NCBI GenBank assembly: GCA_018674655.1 | Contig: JABGZQ010000089.1 | Span: 1 to 34,292 of the forward strand | Origin: Fidelibacterota bacterium | GTDB lineage: Bacteria > Fidelibacterota > Marinisomatia > Marinisomatales > TCS55 | Length of the DNA stretch: 34,292 nt | Direction: 5' to 3' | Shown here: positions 17,316 through 26,185 of the stretch, piece by piece | How the letters are laid out: the number at the start of each line of letters is the position of its first letter | How positions within the stretch are numbered: position 1 is the stretch's first letter | The notes under the pieces: model-generated | What the model was told of the DNA's origin: nothing | The model's database searches: none | What the model saw: the letters and a program-made list of their open reading frames with translations, nothing else | Position numbers and translations under genes: made by a program

Positions 17316-18953
17316 CTATTTTTTGGTTTCATAATAATTTTTAACATATTCATTTACCATTCTGTGTGCGGTAAAATCGACCCCTGTTTTAATGGCCTCC
17401 TTCATTATAGATACCCATTTTTCACGATTGTCATAATAGGCCGGAATTACCCTATTCTCTAAGGTTGAATATAAATGATCTGCATCTTTTTCATCGTTAG
17501 GATGTTCAGGATCCCCAATGGCCCAACCATTGATACCATCCCGGCAGCCTTCGGCCCACCATCCATCCAAAACCGATAGATTCGGGACACCATTTAATGT
17601 CGCTTTCATGCCACTGGTTCCACTGGCTTCATTGGGTCTGAGTGGTGTATTCAGCCAAATATCCACACCGGATGTAATCATTCGCCCCAACCACATATTA
17701 TAGTTTTCGAGGAAGATGATTTTGATCTTTCCGAACATTTTGTTCGCCTTGGAAACTATTTGGCGGATAAGCTCTTTTCCTTCCGCATCATTGGGATGTG
17801 CTTTACCGGAATAGACCACTTGGATCTTTCCTTGGCCAATTTCTAGAAGGCGTTCCGTATCCTGGAATAAAAGCTGGGCGCGTTTATAAGTGGCTGCCCT
17901 TCGGGCAAACCCTATCGTAAGCGTATCCCGATCCAATGCTTTCTGGACTTGTGAATTGGCATAGCCCAATAAATATTTTTTCCGTGTCACATGGGTATCC
18001 CAAATTTCATCATTTGGAATCTCATCAACTTTTAATAACAATTTAGGGTTTTCTCGCCAGTCGGGAATATGCTGATCAAATAATTTTTTAAATGGACTCC
18101 CCATCCAATAGGAATGATGCACACCATTGGTGATGTGGCCTATATCGCTCCAGGGAAATTGATCCCGAGCCACTTGGCCGTGAAGATGGGAAACACCATT
18201 GGCTGAACGACTGAAGTATAATCCAAGTTCAGTCATATGCAGGCGCCCATTTTGAACGAGGGATGGCAATTCAAGGTTTTCTGGTATAAGACCATGAAGC
18301 AATTTTTTAACGCGGGATTCGGCAAAATGATCATGGCCTGCCGGGACCGGTGTGTGTGTGGTAAAATGGCAGCGCTTTTTCACATCTTCTACATTACCCT
18401 TGAATTTTTCCAGCAAATTCAAAACCAAGAATGAACAATGGCCTTCATTCATATGGTATGTTTCAATATTGTCATGGCCGAGATGTTCTAATAATTTTGT
18501 ACCACCGAATCCAAGGATGGCTTCCTGGAGAATGCGGTGATCCTTATTTCCGGAATACAGGCGTAAACTAATATTCCTGTCGTCAGTAAAATTATCCTCA
18601 AAATCCGTATCTAAAAAATAAATAGGAAGAACTTTTCCGCCCTGACCCATGTAATCAAATTGATAAGCTTGGATCCACACATCCCTTTCTCTTAGGCGGA
18701 GAGTGAATTTTACGTCCAGTTTTTTCAGGAGCGGATAGGGATCAAACCGGGGATGTGTTTCTGTTTGTACTCCCTCATCATCAATACGCTGTTTGAAATA
18801 TCCTTCCCGGTATAACAATGTTATAGCGCACATATCCAGACCAAAATCACCGGCAGCCTTTATATGATCTCCTGCTAAAACACCCAATCCGCCGCTATAA
18901 GTTGGTAAACTGGAGGAAATGCCAATTTCGGCACTGAAATAAGCTATTTTCAT
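17316..18953 (-). CDS. glgP: Alpha-glucan (glycogen/maltodextrin) phosphorylase, short form
   Basis: A 545-residue cytoplasmic GT35 enzyme that releases glucose-1-phosphate from alpha-1,4-glucan ends using pyridoxal phosphate. Visible features: IAYFSAEIGISSSLPTYSGG (N-terminal signature of the short alpha-glucan phosphorylases), GGLGVLAGDHIKAAGD, MNEGHCSFL, FARRAATYKRAQLL, and the cofactor site NEASGTSGMKATLNG with PLP-linked Lys450. It is shorter than classical GlgP (about 800-840) and lacks the N-terminal DUF3417-type extension of some maltodextrin phosphorylases, but every catalytic block seen is present, so it does not look truncated. It follows the glucanotransferase by six bases, the usual MalQ/MalP pairing in which MalQ lengthens short maltodextrins for phosphorolysis. 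The symbol malP would be equally fair. Confidence 0.92.
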   Translation of the reverse strand: MKIAYFSAEIGISSSLPTYSGGLGVLAGDHIKAAGDFGLDMCAITLLYREGYFKQRIDDEGVQTETHPRFDPYPLLKKLDVKFTLRLRERDVWIQAYQFDYMGQGGKVLPIYFLDTDFEDNFTDDRNISLRLYSGNKDHRILQEAILGFGGTKLLEHLGHDNIETYHMNEGHCSFLVLNLLEKFKGNVEDVKKRCHFTTHTPVPAGHDHFAESRVKKLLHGLIPENLELPSLVQNGRLHMTELGLYFSRSANGVSHLHGQVARDQFPWSDIGHITNGVHHSYWMGSPFKKLFDQHIPDWRENPKLLLKVDEIPNDEIWDTHVTRKKYLLGYANSQVQKALDRDTLTIGFARRAATYKRAQLLFQDTERLLEIGQGKIQVVYSGKAHPNDAEGKELIRQIVSKANKMFGKIKIIFLENYNMWLGRMITSGVDIWLNTPLRPNEASGTSGMKATLNGVPNLSVLDGWWAEGCRDGINGWAIGDPEHPNDEKDADHLYSTLENRVIPAYYDNREKWVSIMKEAIKTGVDFTAHRMVNEYVKNYYETKK

Positions 18954-18959
18954 TATAAA

Positions 18960-20477
18960 CTAAATTCTTCCGCTATTTTTAATTAATGATCTCATTTTTT
19001 CCACCATCTCCGGAAGCAAAAGATCTTCTGAATAACGCCATTCCCAATTGTTTCCCACAGTCCCTGGGATATTCATTCGGGATTCCGTCCCCAATCCTAA
19101 AATATCCTGCAATGGAGTGATGACCATCCTGGCTTCTGAATCCAAAGCCAATTTAATAAAATTCCAATGAATATTGGATCCGTCAGAATTGAAAAATGAT
19201 AGGGCCCTATCCCTTTCTGCTTTTAATTCCAACTCCGATTGAACGGGATGCCCATTTGAATTCATACTGTTAAATCTTCCGATAATTGTATCATTATCAT
19301 GCGTTCCTGTATAAACAACCATATTCTCTGAGACGGGACTCGGTTTTTCTTTTTCTTTAAATGTCATCTGAAGGATGATTATTCCAGGGATATTAAATTT
19401 TTCCATGATGGGAGCTGCGTTTATGCTTGCTTCTCCTAGATTTTCTGCAATAATAGGGCGATCACCAAGTGCAGTATTGACTGCCTGAAAAAATGGTTCT
19501 CCGGGCCCTTCGATCCACTGACCTCTCATACCGTTTGAATCATCCACATTTACTTCCCAATATTTGGCAAATCCATTGAAATGGTCAATCCGGATAATAT
19601 TCACAAACTCGAATAAATATTTAAGTCGGGCAATCCACCATTCATAACCTGAATCTTTGTGTTGGGCCCAATTATAAATAGGATGGCCCCAGATCTGCCC
19701 TTCTTTAATAAAATCATCCGGAGGACAACCAGACTGAGCCATCATGCGTCCATCGCCGTCCAGTTTAAATAAATTACGATTGGACCATACATCGGCACTA
19801 TTGTAAGAGATATAAATGGGTATATCTCCGATGATCCTAATTCCTTGTTTATTAGCATATTCTTTTAATCCTCGCCATTGCATGTAAAAGAAATATTGAA
19901 GGATTTTAATATTTTCTATTTTGCGATAATAATCTAAGCGAATTTGCGCCAATGTTTGTGCATCACGCATGGCAAATGCTTCAGACCAATCTGACCACTG
20001 TTTTCCATCTTCTAAAGAACGAAGGATAATAAATAAAGTATAATCATCGAACCAGTAATTATTGGCATTACAGAAGGATTGGTAGGACTTTATCTCATCT
20101 GAAGTCGCGTTTCTTTGAAATCGATCAGCAGCTTTTTGGAGAAGGGGGATTTTAAATAATTCAACAGCTTTATAATCAACTTTTTCCTTCGGAAAATTAG
20201 GGCATCGGTTCAATTCTTTTTTTTCAATGTATCCATCCTCACAGAGCAAATCCAGACTGATCAACAATGGATTGTTGCAAAAAGCCGAAATTGTGCTGTA
20301 GGGCGAATAACAATTGTCCGGCTGACCACTGGGTAGAATTTGCCACAACTTCTGTCCCATCTGTTCAAGTTGATCGATAAATTGAAAGGCTGATTGCCCC
20401 AAATCACCAATTCCGTGAGGGCCAGGTAATGAGGTTAAGTGCAGCAGCACACCGCTTTCTCTAGAAAAATTATTCAT
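18960..20477 (-). CDS. malQ: 4-alpha-glucanotransferase (amylomaltase), GH77
   Basis: This 505-residue cytoplasmic enzyme disproportionates maltodextrins by moving alpha-1,4-glucan chains. GH77 motifs are complete: SGVLLHLTSLPGPHGIGDLG at the N-terminus, LPSGQPDNCYSPYS, SYNSADVWSN, nucleophile Asp298 in RIDHFNGF, acid/base Glu345 in IIAENLGE, and Asp394 in YTGTHDND. These positions almost coincide with Asp293, Glu340 and Asp395 of Thermus amylomaltase. The length is normal for the bacterial enzyme. It is the first gene of the five-gene minus-strand operon. A candidate operator lies 85-108 bases upstream, and AAAGGAT lies rather far from the ATG. No signal peptide. Confidence in function is very high. 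Confidence 0.96.
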   Translation of the reverse strand: MNNFSRESGVLLHLTSLPGPHGIGDLGQSAFQFIDQLEQMGQKLWQILPSGQPDNCYSPYSTISAFCNNPLLISLDLLCEDGYIEKKELNRCPNFPKEKVDYKAVELFKIPLLQKAADRFQRNATSDEIKSYQSFCNANNYWFDDYTLFIILRSLEDGKQWSDWSEAFAMRDAQTLAQIRLDYYRKIENIKILQYFFYMQWRGLKEYANKQGIRIIGDIPIYISYNSADVWSNRNLFKLDGDGRMMAQSGCPPDDFIKEGQIWGHPIYNWAQHKDSGYEWWIARLKYLFEFVNIIRIDHFNGFAKYWEVNVDDSNGMRGQWIEGPGEPFFQAVNTALGDRPIIAENLGEASINAAPIMEKFNIPGIIILQMTFKEKEKPSPVSENMVVYTGTHDNDTIIGRFNSMNSNGHPVQSELELKAERDRALSFFNSDGSNIHWNFIKLALDSEARMVITPLQDILGLGTESRMNIPGTVGNNWEWRYSEDLLLPEMVEKMRSLIKNSGRI

Positions 20478-20561
20478 TATGTTAAAAGACGATATCCTTT
20501 TTTTGTTTGAATTAGAGGCAAATAATGGATAAATCCACGATTATCAGATAGGAAATCTAAT

Positions 20562-20585
20562 TAGTAACTCAGTTCTGAGTAACTA
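20562..20585. promoter_or_regulatory. Candidate TrmB-family operator before the malQ operon
   Basis: This is the best palindrome of the set: left half TAGTAACTCA, four-base spacer GTTC, right half TGAGTAACTA. All positions mirror except one base in each half and the two central bases. It sits between the regulator gene's stop and malQ, 85-108 bases upstream of the malQ start, a natural spot for autonomous control of the five-gene operon. Confidence 0.72.
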
Positions 20586-20622
20586 TAAAATAAAAAAGAT
20601 ATTTATAAAGAAAAAAGAAGAT

Positions 20623-21441
20623 TTATTTTAATTGCGCTTTTTCGATCAATTGGTCCAGATCGAAGTTATCTTTCTTCATGATCTTTTCTACCACTTCACT
20701 CACATCTATTTTAAGCCGCTGCCCAGCTAGAGTAATATCTAGAATGGTATAATCCATGGCGATTTTTGTCAATGCTTCGTTAGAGGTCCAAATGGCGCGG
20801 TTGCCATTTTCTTTAGCGCTACCCATGATAGAAATTTGGTGATCCACAACTAAGACAATCTTTGGCCGCCAAATATCAGCAATTTTTTCTTCAGCAATAT
20901 TATATGAAATTGTTTTCCCGAAATTCTTATTCAATTTGCAAAAACTGAACAGGATCACTTTTACACCCCGTTTTTCCGCATCAGCCAATTCGCTCTCAAG
21001 CTGTTTTACTTCTTTCGCCCAAGAGTTCATCAAAACCATTTCATTGGCCTTGTTAATTGCTTCCTTCAACTTAATAATCAAATTATTATAGCCATGGATA
21101 TGCCAAAAATCGAATGCTTCTTCATCCAATTCTAAATCATCAAGAGCAGATTCAAGTCCATTGATATTTTCGGAATGGTTACTGTTTAAATGATCGATTA
21201 ACTGTGAAGGAGCCAGCGGAATATATTTTTTGGGTGTATCACCCTCAGAATTAACGAGGCCCATAGATTCCAGCCTGTTCAACGTGGCATAAATAGCAGA
21301 ACGGGGAATGGCCGATTGTGCACTGATTTCATAACCGGTTGCAGGATTATTTTTAAGTAGTGACACATAGGCTTTACAAGCATTCCGTGACAAACCAAAC
21401 TGCTGTAAAAGGGTGATTAATTCTTCTTGGAGATCAGCCAT
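20623..21441 (-). CDS. TrmB-family transcriptional regulator
   Basis: A 272-residue cytoplasmic DNA-binding protein. Residues about 5-80 form a winged helix-turn-helix of the TrmB type (LLQQFGLSRNACKAYVSLLK, then GYEISAQSAIPRSAIYATLNRLESMGLV, recognition helix around 45-60, and a wing ending KKYIPLAP). Residues about 110-245 form a PLD-like or TrmB effector domain (MVLMNSWAKEV, RGVKVILFSF, ADIWRPKIVLVVDHQISIMG, RAIWTSNEALTKI). Archaeal TrmB proteins regulate maltose/trehalose transport and sugar metabolism by binding sugars, and bacterial homologues are known in sugar loci. Lying between two divergent alpha-glucan operons strongly suggests it controls them. The palindromes on both sides are its likely targets, including one in its own upstream region. 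AGGA ten bases upstream supports the start. Whether it activates or represses, and its ligand, are unknown. Confidence 0.9.
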   Translation of the reverse strand: MADLQEELITLLQQFGLSRNACKAYVSLLKNNPATGYEISAQSAIPRSAIYATLNRLESMGLVNSEGDTPKKYIPLAPSQLIDHLNSNHSENINGLESALDDLELDEEAFDFWHIHGYNNLIIKLKEAINKANEMVLMNSWAKEVKQLESELADAEKRGVKVILFSFCKLNKNFGKTISYNIAEEKIADIWRPKIVLVVDHQISIMGSAKENGNRAIWTSNEALTKIAMDYTILDITLAGQRLKIDVSEVVEKIMKKDNFDLDQLIEKAQLK

Positions 21442-21490
21442 GCTGTTTAATTCCTATTAATTATATGGGGGGATTTCATTCAAAAATCTA

Positions 21491-21500
21491 TTGAGTAACT
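21491..21500. promoter_or_regulatory. Extra operator half-site in the divergent regulator/amylase region
   Basis: TTGAGTAACT matches the right half of the malQ operator (TGAGTAACTA) but has no recognisable left half next to it. Thirty bases further on, AGTAACTCAA (21526-21535) is its near-inverted copy, so the pair could hold two regulator dimers or a looped complex. Weak on its own. Confidence 0.35.
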
Positions 21501-21524
21501 TATAAGAATATAACTAGTTTCTAC

Positions 21525-21548
21525 TAGTAACTCAAGACTGAGTGTCTA
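21525..21548. promoter_or_regulatory. Candidate TrmB-family operator between regulator and amylase operon
   Basis: Left half TAGTAACTCA is identical to that of the malQ site; spacer AGAC; right half TGAGTGTCTA keeps the TGAGT core. It lies 29-52 bases before the amylase ATG and 84-107 bases before the regulator ATG, so it could govern both directions and give autoregulation. Confidence 0.7.
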
Positions 21549-21576
21549 TTTTTCAAACATTATTCTTGGACCTGGA

Positions 21577-23418
21577 ATGTACAAACCCTTTTTGATCACC
21601 ATAATTTCATCCTTTGCTCTGGCAGGGAATCCAAATTGGCATCATCTTGCTGTTTGGTACCAGATTTTTCCAGACCGATTTTACAACGGTGATCAATCAA
21701 ACGACCCCACTATGGTAAGCCTGATAGGTGTTTGGCCGTGGGATAAGCAATCTGAATGGGCTGTTTCGCCCTGGACTTCTGACTGGTACGAATTCCAGCC
21801 ATGGGAGATCAAAAACGATCAGGACTACCGCTACCAATTTCAGTTGCGCCGGTATGGGGGCGACCTTGAAGGTATCATCCATAAACTGGATTATCTCCAG
21901 GATTTGGGGATAAATGCAATATATTTAAACCCTGTATTTGATTCCCCATCATCACATAAATATGGTGCGGCTTATTATCATCATATAGATCGGCACTTCG
22001 GTCCTGATCCCATAGGTGATTTAAAAATTATTCAATCGGAAAACCCCAATGATCCATCTACATGGAAATGGACCTCGGCTGATAAACTGTTTTTAAAATT
22101 GATTCGGGAAGTTCACAAACGAAATATGCATATTATTATTGATGGCGTATTCAATCATGTGGGAATGACATTCTGGGCTTTTCAGGATGTATTAAAAAAC
22201 CGCGACAAAAGCCCTTATATTGATTGGTTTGTTGTAAAAGGAAGAGACAGAAAGGATTTATCTCACAATAAAGATTTTGTGGACCTGCCCCCTTTGTTTT
22301 CAGATCCCTATGGCAAAATGCGATATAAGGGCTGGGTGACGGATTTACCATCATTCAGACAAGATAGCCTCGGGCCAATACCCCCGGTACGTGACCATTT
22401 GCATGCAATCGTTAAAAGATGGATGGATCCCAATAACGACGGCGATCCCTCGGATGGAATTGATGGTTGGCGTCTGGATGTGGCTGAAAAAGTGCAGATC
22501 CGGTTTTGGACTTTGTTTGGCGGTTGGGTACGGGAGATTAACCCGAATGCTTATTTAACGGGAGAAGTCTGGTGGGAGGATTGGCCGAAAAACAAAATGT
22601 TCAATGCCCTCCCCTGGATGGTGAAGAACCGCTTTACGGCTGTGATGAATTATCGCTTCGGTGATGCTATGTATAAATTTTTTATTAATGAACAAGATCA
22701 GATTTCACCAAACCAACTTGATGCATTATTAAACGGTTTTATATCTGAATATGGTCACGAGAGATCTTTAACACTCCAAAATATGTTTGACAGCCACGAT
22801 ACGGAACGGCTTGCATCGGCAGTTGTGAATCCGGATCGCTGGATTGACCACGAAAACAACACCTGGTATCAGCCTCTTTTTGATATTCGCAAACCCAATG
22901 AGAATGAATGGCAGACACTAAAAACCATGGTCACATTTCAATACATTTTCCCAGGTACACCTTTTATATATTATGGTAACGAAGTTGGCATGTGGGGCGC
23001 CGATGATCCCGATTGCAGAAAGCCGATGATTTGGGAGGAGTTTAATTATAATAATGAAAAGGCCCACCAATGCGACCGCCGGAATGACTGCGATGGACAG
23101 AGGCCTAGTGATCCAGTTGAAATAAATACTGAACTTTTTAACCATTACAAACAGCTGAATAAACTCAAATCTCAATATAATGTACTTAATTACGGCGATT
23201 ATAAAACGGTGTATACCGACCAAAATGGTTTATATATTTTCTCTCGCTCTTATGATGATCAAACGATTTTAGCCATCTTTAATGGGGCGAAACATTCTAC
23301 AGAAATACCTTCCTCCATTTGGGGGAAAACCAAGACAGATTGGACATCATTGATTGGTAAAGCCAACCAAAATAACATTAAGGGAAAATCAGGACATATT
23401 TTTATCCATGAAAATTAA
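21577..23418 (+). CDS. Secreted GH13 alpha-amylase / neopullulanase-type enzyme
   Basis: A 613-residue protein with a short signal peptide (residues 1-16, SSFALA then GNPNW). The GH13 barrel begins almost at once (VWYQIFPDRFYNGD, 26-39). It shows YLQDLGINAIYLNPVFDSPS with HKYGAAYYHHID (the path typical of cyclomaltodextrinase/neopullulanase and secreted maltodextrin amylases), DGVFNH (189-194), nucleophile Asp301 in GWRLDVA, acid/base Glu330 in TGEVWWE, and His407-Asp408 in FDSHDTERL. DPNNDGDPSDGIDG just before the nucleophile looks like a metal-binding loop. No N-terminal N-domain and no sorting tail, so it is probably periplasmic, cutting imported maltodextrins. It leads a four-gene operon and overlaps the receptor gene by 11 bases. 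Whether it acts on alpha-1,4 or also alpha-1,6 bonds is unknown. Confidence 0.9.
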   Translation: MYKPFLITIISSFALAGNPNWHHLAVWYQIFPDRFYNGDQSNDPTMVSLIGVWPWDKQSEWAVSPWTSDWYEFQPWEIKNDQDYRYQFQLRRYGGDLEGIIHKLDYLQDLGINAIYLNPVFDSPSSHKYGAAYYHHIDRHFGPDPIGDLKIIQSENPNDPSTWKWTSADKLFLKLIREVHKRNMHIIIDGVFNHVGMTFWAFQDVLKNRDKSPYIDWFVVKGRDRKDLSHNKDFVDLPPLFSDPYGKMRYKGWVTDLPSFRQDSLGPIPPVRDHLHAIVKRWMDPNNDGDPSDGIDGWRLDVAEKVQIRFWTLFGGWVREINPNAYLTGEVWWEDWPKNKMFNALPWMVKNRFTAVMNYRFGDAMYKFFINEQDQISPNQLDALLNGFISEYGHERSLTLQNMFDSHDTERLASAVVNPDRWIDHENNTWYQPLFDIRKPNENEWQTLKTMVTFQYIFPGTPFIYYGNEVGMWGADDPDCRKPMIWEEFNYNNEKAHQCDRRNDCDGQRPSDPVEINTELFNHYKQLNKLKSQYNVLNYGDYKTVYTDQNGLYIFSRSYDDQTILAIFNGAKHSTEIPSSIWGKTKTDWTSLIGKANQNNIKGKSGHIFIHEN

Positions 23419-26185
23419 AACCTGGATCCTATCAATTTTATTAACCTGCGGCTACCTTTATGGGGGCATTACAGGAAAAGTCGTCGGTGTAATCACTGAT
23501 GAAAAAACGGGTAACCCATTAATCGGATGTAACATCATTCTTCAGGGAACTTCTCTGGGTGCAGCAACTGACTTGGATGGTGCCTATATTATATTAAATA
23601 TTCCTCCGGGAACATACACAGTTAAAACACTCATGATTGGTTATGCATCCTCTAATATTACCAATGTAATTGTTCGATCTGACTTGACTACAACCATAGA
23701 TGTCTCAATGAAAGAAGAAACCATTGAGGGAGAAGAAGTGACCGTCGTAGCCGAGCGGCCATTGATCACCAAAGATTTGACAGCTTCAACAGCCATTGTA
23801 GATGGTGACATGATAGACCAGCTACCCGTTACCGAAATTTCTGAAGTACTCGAATTGCAGGCGGGATTTGTCCAGGGACACCTTCGTGGTGGCCGATCCG
23901 GAGAAGTGGCATTCTGGATCGATGGCGTACCCATGACTGACGTATTTGACGGTGGTACTATTGTTGATGTGAATAAAAATACAGTTTCTGAAATTCAGGT
24001 AATTTCCGGCGCATTCAATGCGGAATACGGTCAGGCCATGAGCGGGATTGTTAATATTGTGACCAAAGACAATTCGGACAAATTCAGAGGAAGCGCAACG
24101 GTTTACGGTGGTGATTTTCTTACAGGTAAATCTGACCTGTTTCTGAATGCTAAATCATTCAATCCTCTAACCACCAATAATTTTGATATCAATATTGAAG
24201 GGCCAATCATTCCAGAAAAACTATTCTTCAACCTAACTGGAAGAACGATTTACTACCAAGGGATTCATGAAGGACAGCGAAGATTCAATCCTCACAATGT
24301 TTCATACCGCGACAAGACAGATGAATTCCAGCTGTATCGATTCAACATAGAAAATGGTGATACCCTTTATCCCGGCAAGGGGGATAATGCTTATGTACCC
24401 ATGAACTGGAATAAAAAATTGTATCTCCAAGGGAAGTTGATTTACAAGTTTTCGCCCTTCACAAAATTAAAATATACACTGATCAATGATGATGTAACAT
24501 ACCAAGACTATGACCGGATGTATCGGTACAATCCTAATGGAAATCTAACTCGGTTTCGATTAGGAAGAACCCATTTATTAAATCTAAACCATAGTTTTTC
24601 GGGAAAAACTTTTGTTTCTGTTGGTTTCACTCGGTTCAATAAATCATATAATCATCAAACCTATGCCAAGGATCAATGGAATAAATATGTCCATCCAAAA
24701 TTACTCAATTCACAGCCTTATAGTTTTCTAACTGGCGGAACAAACCCATCTGTTTTTTCAAGACAAACAAGTACCACAACTTTAAAAATTGATTTAACCA
24801 GTCAAATGAATAAACAGCATCAAGTTAAAACTGGGATTGACTTTCGATTTCACCAGCTCTCTTACGTAGATTATTCACTCCGGCCGCCAGATGAAAAAGC
24901 GAGTTTTAACGAATTGATTGATGATCCCTTTTTAATCAATCCACAACGACTGCCTGATTCAACCATTTACTCAAGTTCCTACCAGTTTAATCCATTTGAA
25001 GCGGGTGCATATCTTCAGGATAAAATTGAATTCAATGAATTGATTATTAATATTGGTTTTCGTGTGGATTACTTTAATCCAAAAGGGGAAATCCTAAGTG
25101 ACCCTACCGATCCATCTATCAATAATCCTATCCGCCCCGAGAATATTTATACAGATTTAAATGAAAATGGGGTAAGAGATGTTGGAGAACCAAGCGTTAC
25201 CCTATCAGATCGAAAAACCTACTGGTTTAAACAAACATCACCAAAATGGAAAATCAGTCCCCGGTTTGGCGCCTCCTTTCCCTTTTCAACAACAGGTGTT
25301 GTTCATTTTTCTTATGGGCATTTCTTCCAGGTACCTCGATTTCAATTGTTGTATATGAATCCTGATTTTGATTTGGGGCAAGGTACCGGTAATATTGGTG
25401 TCATAGGGAATTCTGATTTACGCCCGGAAAAAACTGTACAAGGAGAATTGGGAATCCAGTTATCCATCACTTCAAATATAGTAATGGATTTAACAGCATA
25501 TTTTCGAGATATTAGAGATTTAACGGGGACACGCTCAAAAGAGATAGATTTATTTGGTGGTTCCGCTTCATATAATAAACTGGTTAATTCAGATTTTGCC
25601 TATATAAGAGGAGTGATCATGTCAATAAGTATGCGTGAGACTAATGGGCTTTCGGGTAACTTGGATTATACTTTTCAAATTGCAAAAGGGTCTGCATCGG
25701 ATCCCCAGCAGGCCAGAAATGCCATAGCCGGCGGCTCCCTCCCTGAGATTCAACTAATTCCATTAAATTGGGATCAGCGCCATACGGTTAATTTATCCGC
25801 TGCCTATAACCGAAAGAATTGGGGTATGTCTGCCATCGCCCAAATTGGGTCCGGATTACCCTACACCCCATTGAGTACTGAGGATATTTCATCCTTGGTG
25901 CAAAATTCGGGTAAAAAGCCAATTACATGGAATGTAGATTTTAAAGGATTCTACACCCCCTTCAAAAATGCCACACTATTTATAAGGGTGGAAAATGTTT
26001 TTGATTACCTGAATCAACATGGTGTTTATGATGATTCCGGCAAGGCCGATTTCACCCGTTGGGAAAATATTGCTAAAAGTCAAAATACCGATGAAGCTGT
26101 GAATACGATCGAATCCTGGTTTAAAAATGAAACTTTTTATTCAATGCCGAGAAGAATTGAATTTGGGGTTATCTATGCATTCTAA
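23408..26185 (+). CDS. TonB-dependent receptor (SusC-like in role), probable maltodextrin importer
   Basis: The start is ATG 23408, giving 925 residues and the signal peptide MKIKTWILSILLTCGYLYG; an in-frame ATG-like start 54 bases upstream lies inside the amylase gene and adds a non-signal extension. Residues about 20-105 form a carboxypeptidase-regulatory-like domain (GVITDEKTGNPLIGCNIILQ, GTSLGAATDLDGAY). About 110-225 is the plug (LPVTEISEVLELQAGFVQGH, GRSGEVAFWIDGVPMTDVF, FNAEYGQAMSGIVNIVTKD). The rest is a beta-barrel ending in the outer-membrane signature VIYAF with terminal Phe. It likely imports alpha-glucan oligosaccharides across the outer membrane using TonB energy. No SusD follows, unlike Bacteroidetes loci; a giant secreted protein does. 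ATGAAAATTAA overlaps the amylase stop, implying coupled translation. Confidence 0.9.
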   Translation: MKIKTWILSILLTCGYLYGGITGKVVGVITDEKTGNPLIGCNIILQGTSLGAATDLDGAYIILNIPPGTYTVKTLMIGYASSNITNVIVRSDLTTTIDVSMKEETIEGEEVTVVAERPLITKDLTASTAIVDGDMIDQLPVTEISEVLELQAGFVQGHLRGGRSGEVAFWIDGVPMTDVFDGGTIVDVNKNTVSEIQVISGAFNAEYGQAMSGIVNIVTKDNSDKFRGSATVYGGDFLTGKSDLFLNAKSFNPLTTNNFDINIEGPIIPEKLFFNLTGRTIYYQGIHEGQRRFNPHNVSYRDKTDEFQLYRFNIENGDTLYPGKGDNAYVPMNWNKKLYLQGKLIYKFSPFTKLKYTLINDDVTYQDYDRMYRYNPNGNLTRFRLGRTHLLNLNHSFSGKTFVSVGFTRFNKSYNHQTYAKDQWNKYVHPKLLNSQPYSFLTGGTNPSVFSRQTSTTTLKIDLTSQMNKQHQVKTGIDFRFHQLSYVDYSLRPPDEKASFNELIDDPFLINPQRLPDSTIYSSSYQFNPFEAGAYLQDKIEFNELIINIGFRVDYFNPKGEILSDPTDPSINNPIRPENIYTDLNENGVRDVGEPSVTLSDRKTYWFKQTSPKWKISPRFGASFPFSTTGVVHFSYGHFFQVPRFQLLYMNPDFDLGQGTGNIGVIGNSDLRPEKTVQGELGIQLSITSNIVMDLTAYFRDIRDLTGTRSKEIDLFGGSASYNKLVNSDFAYIRGVIMSISMRETNGLSGNLDYTFQIAKGSASDPQQARNAIAGGSLPEIQLIPLNWDQRHTVNLSAAYNRKNWGMSAIAQIGSGLPYTPLSTEDISSLVQNSGKKPITWNVDFKGFYTPFKNATLFIRVENVFDYLNQHGVYDDSGKADFTRWENIAKSQNTDEAVNTIESWFKNETFYSMPRRIEFGVIYAF

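Noticed and set aside
23354-23407. 54-base N-terminal extension of the TonB receptor
   Set aside because: It lies wholly within the amylase gene in another frame and would precede a complete signal peptide that starts at ATG 23408.
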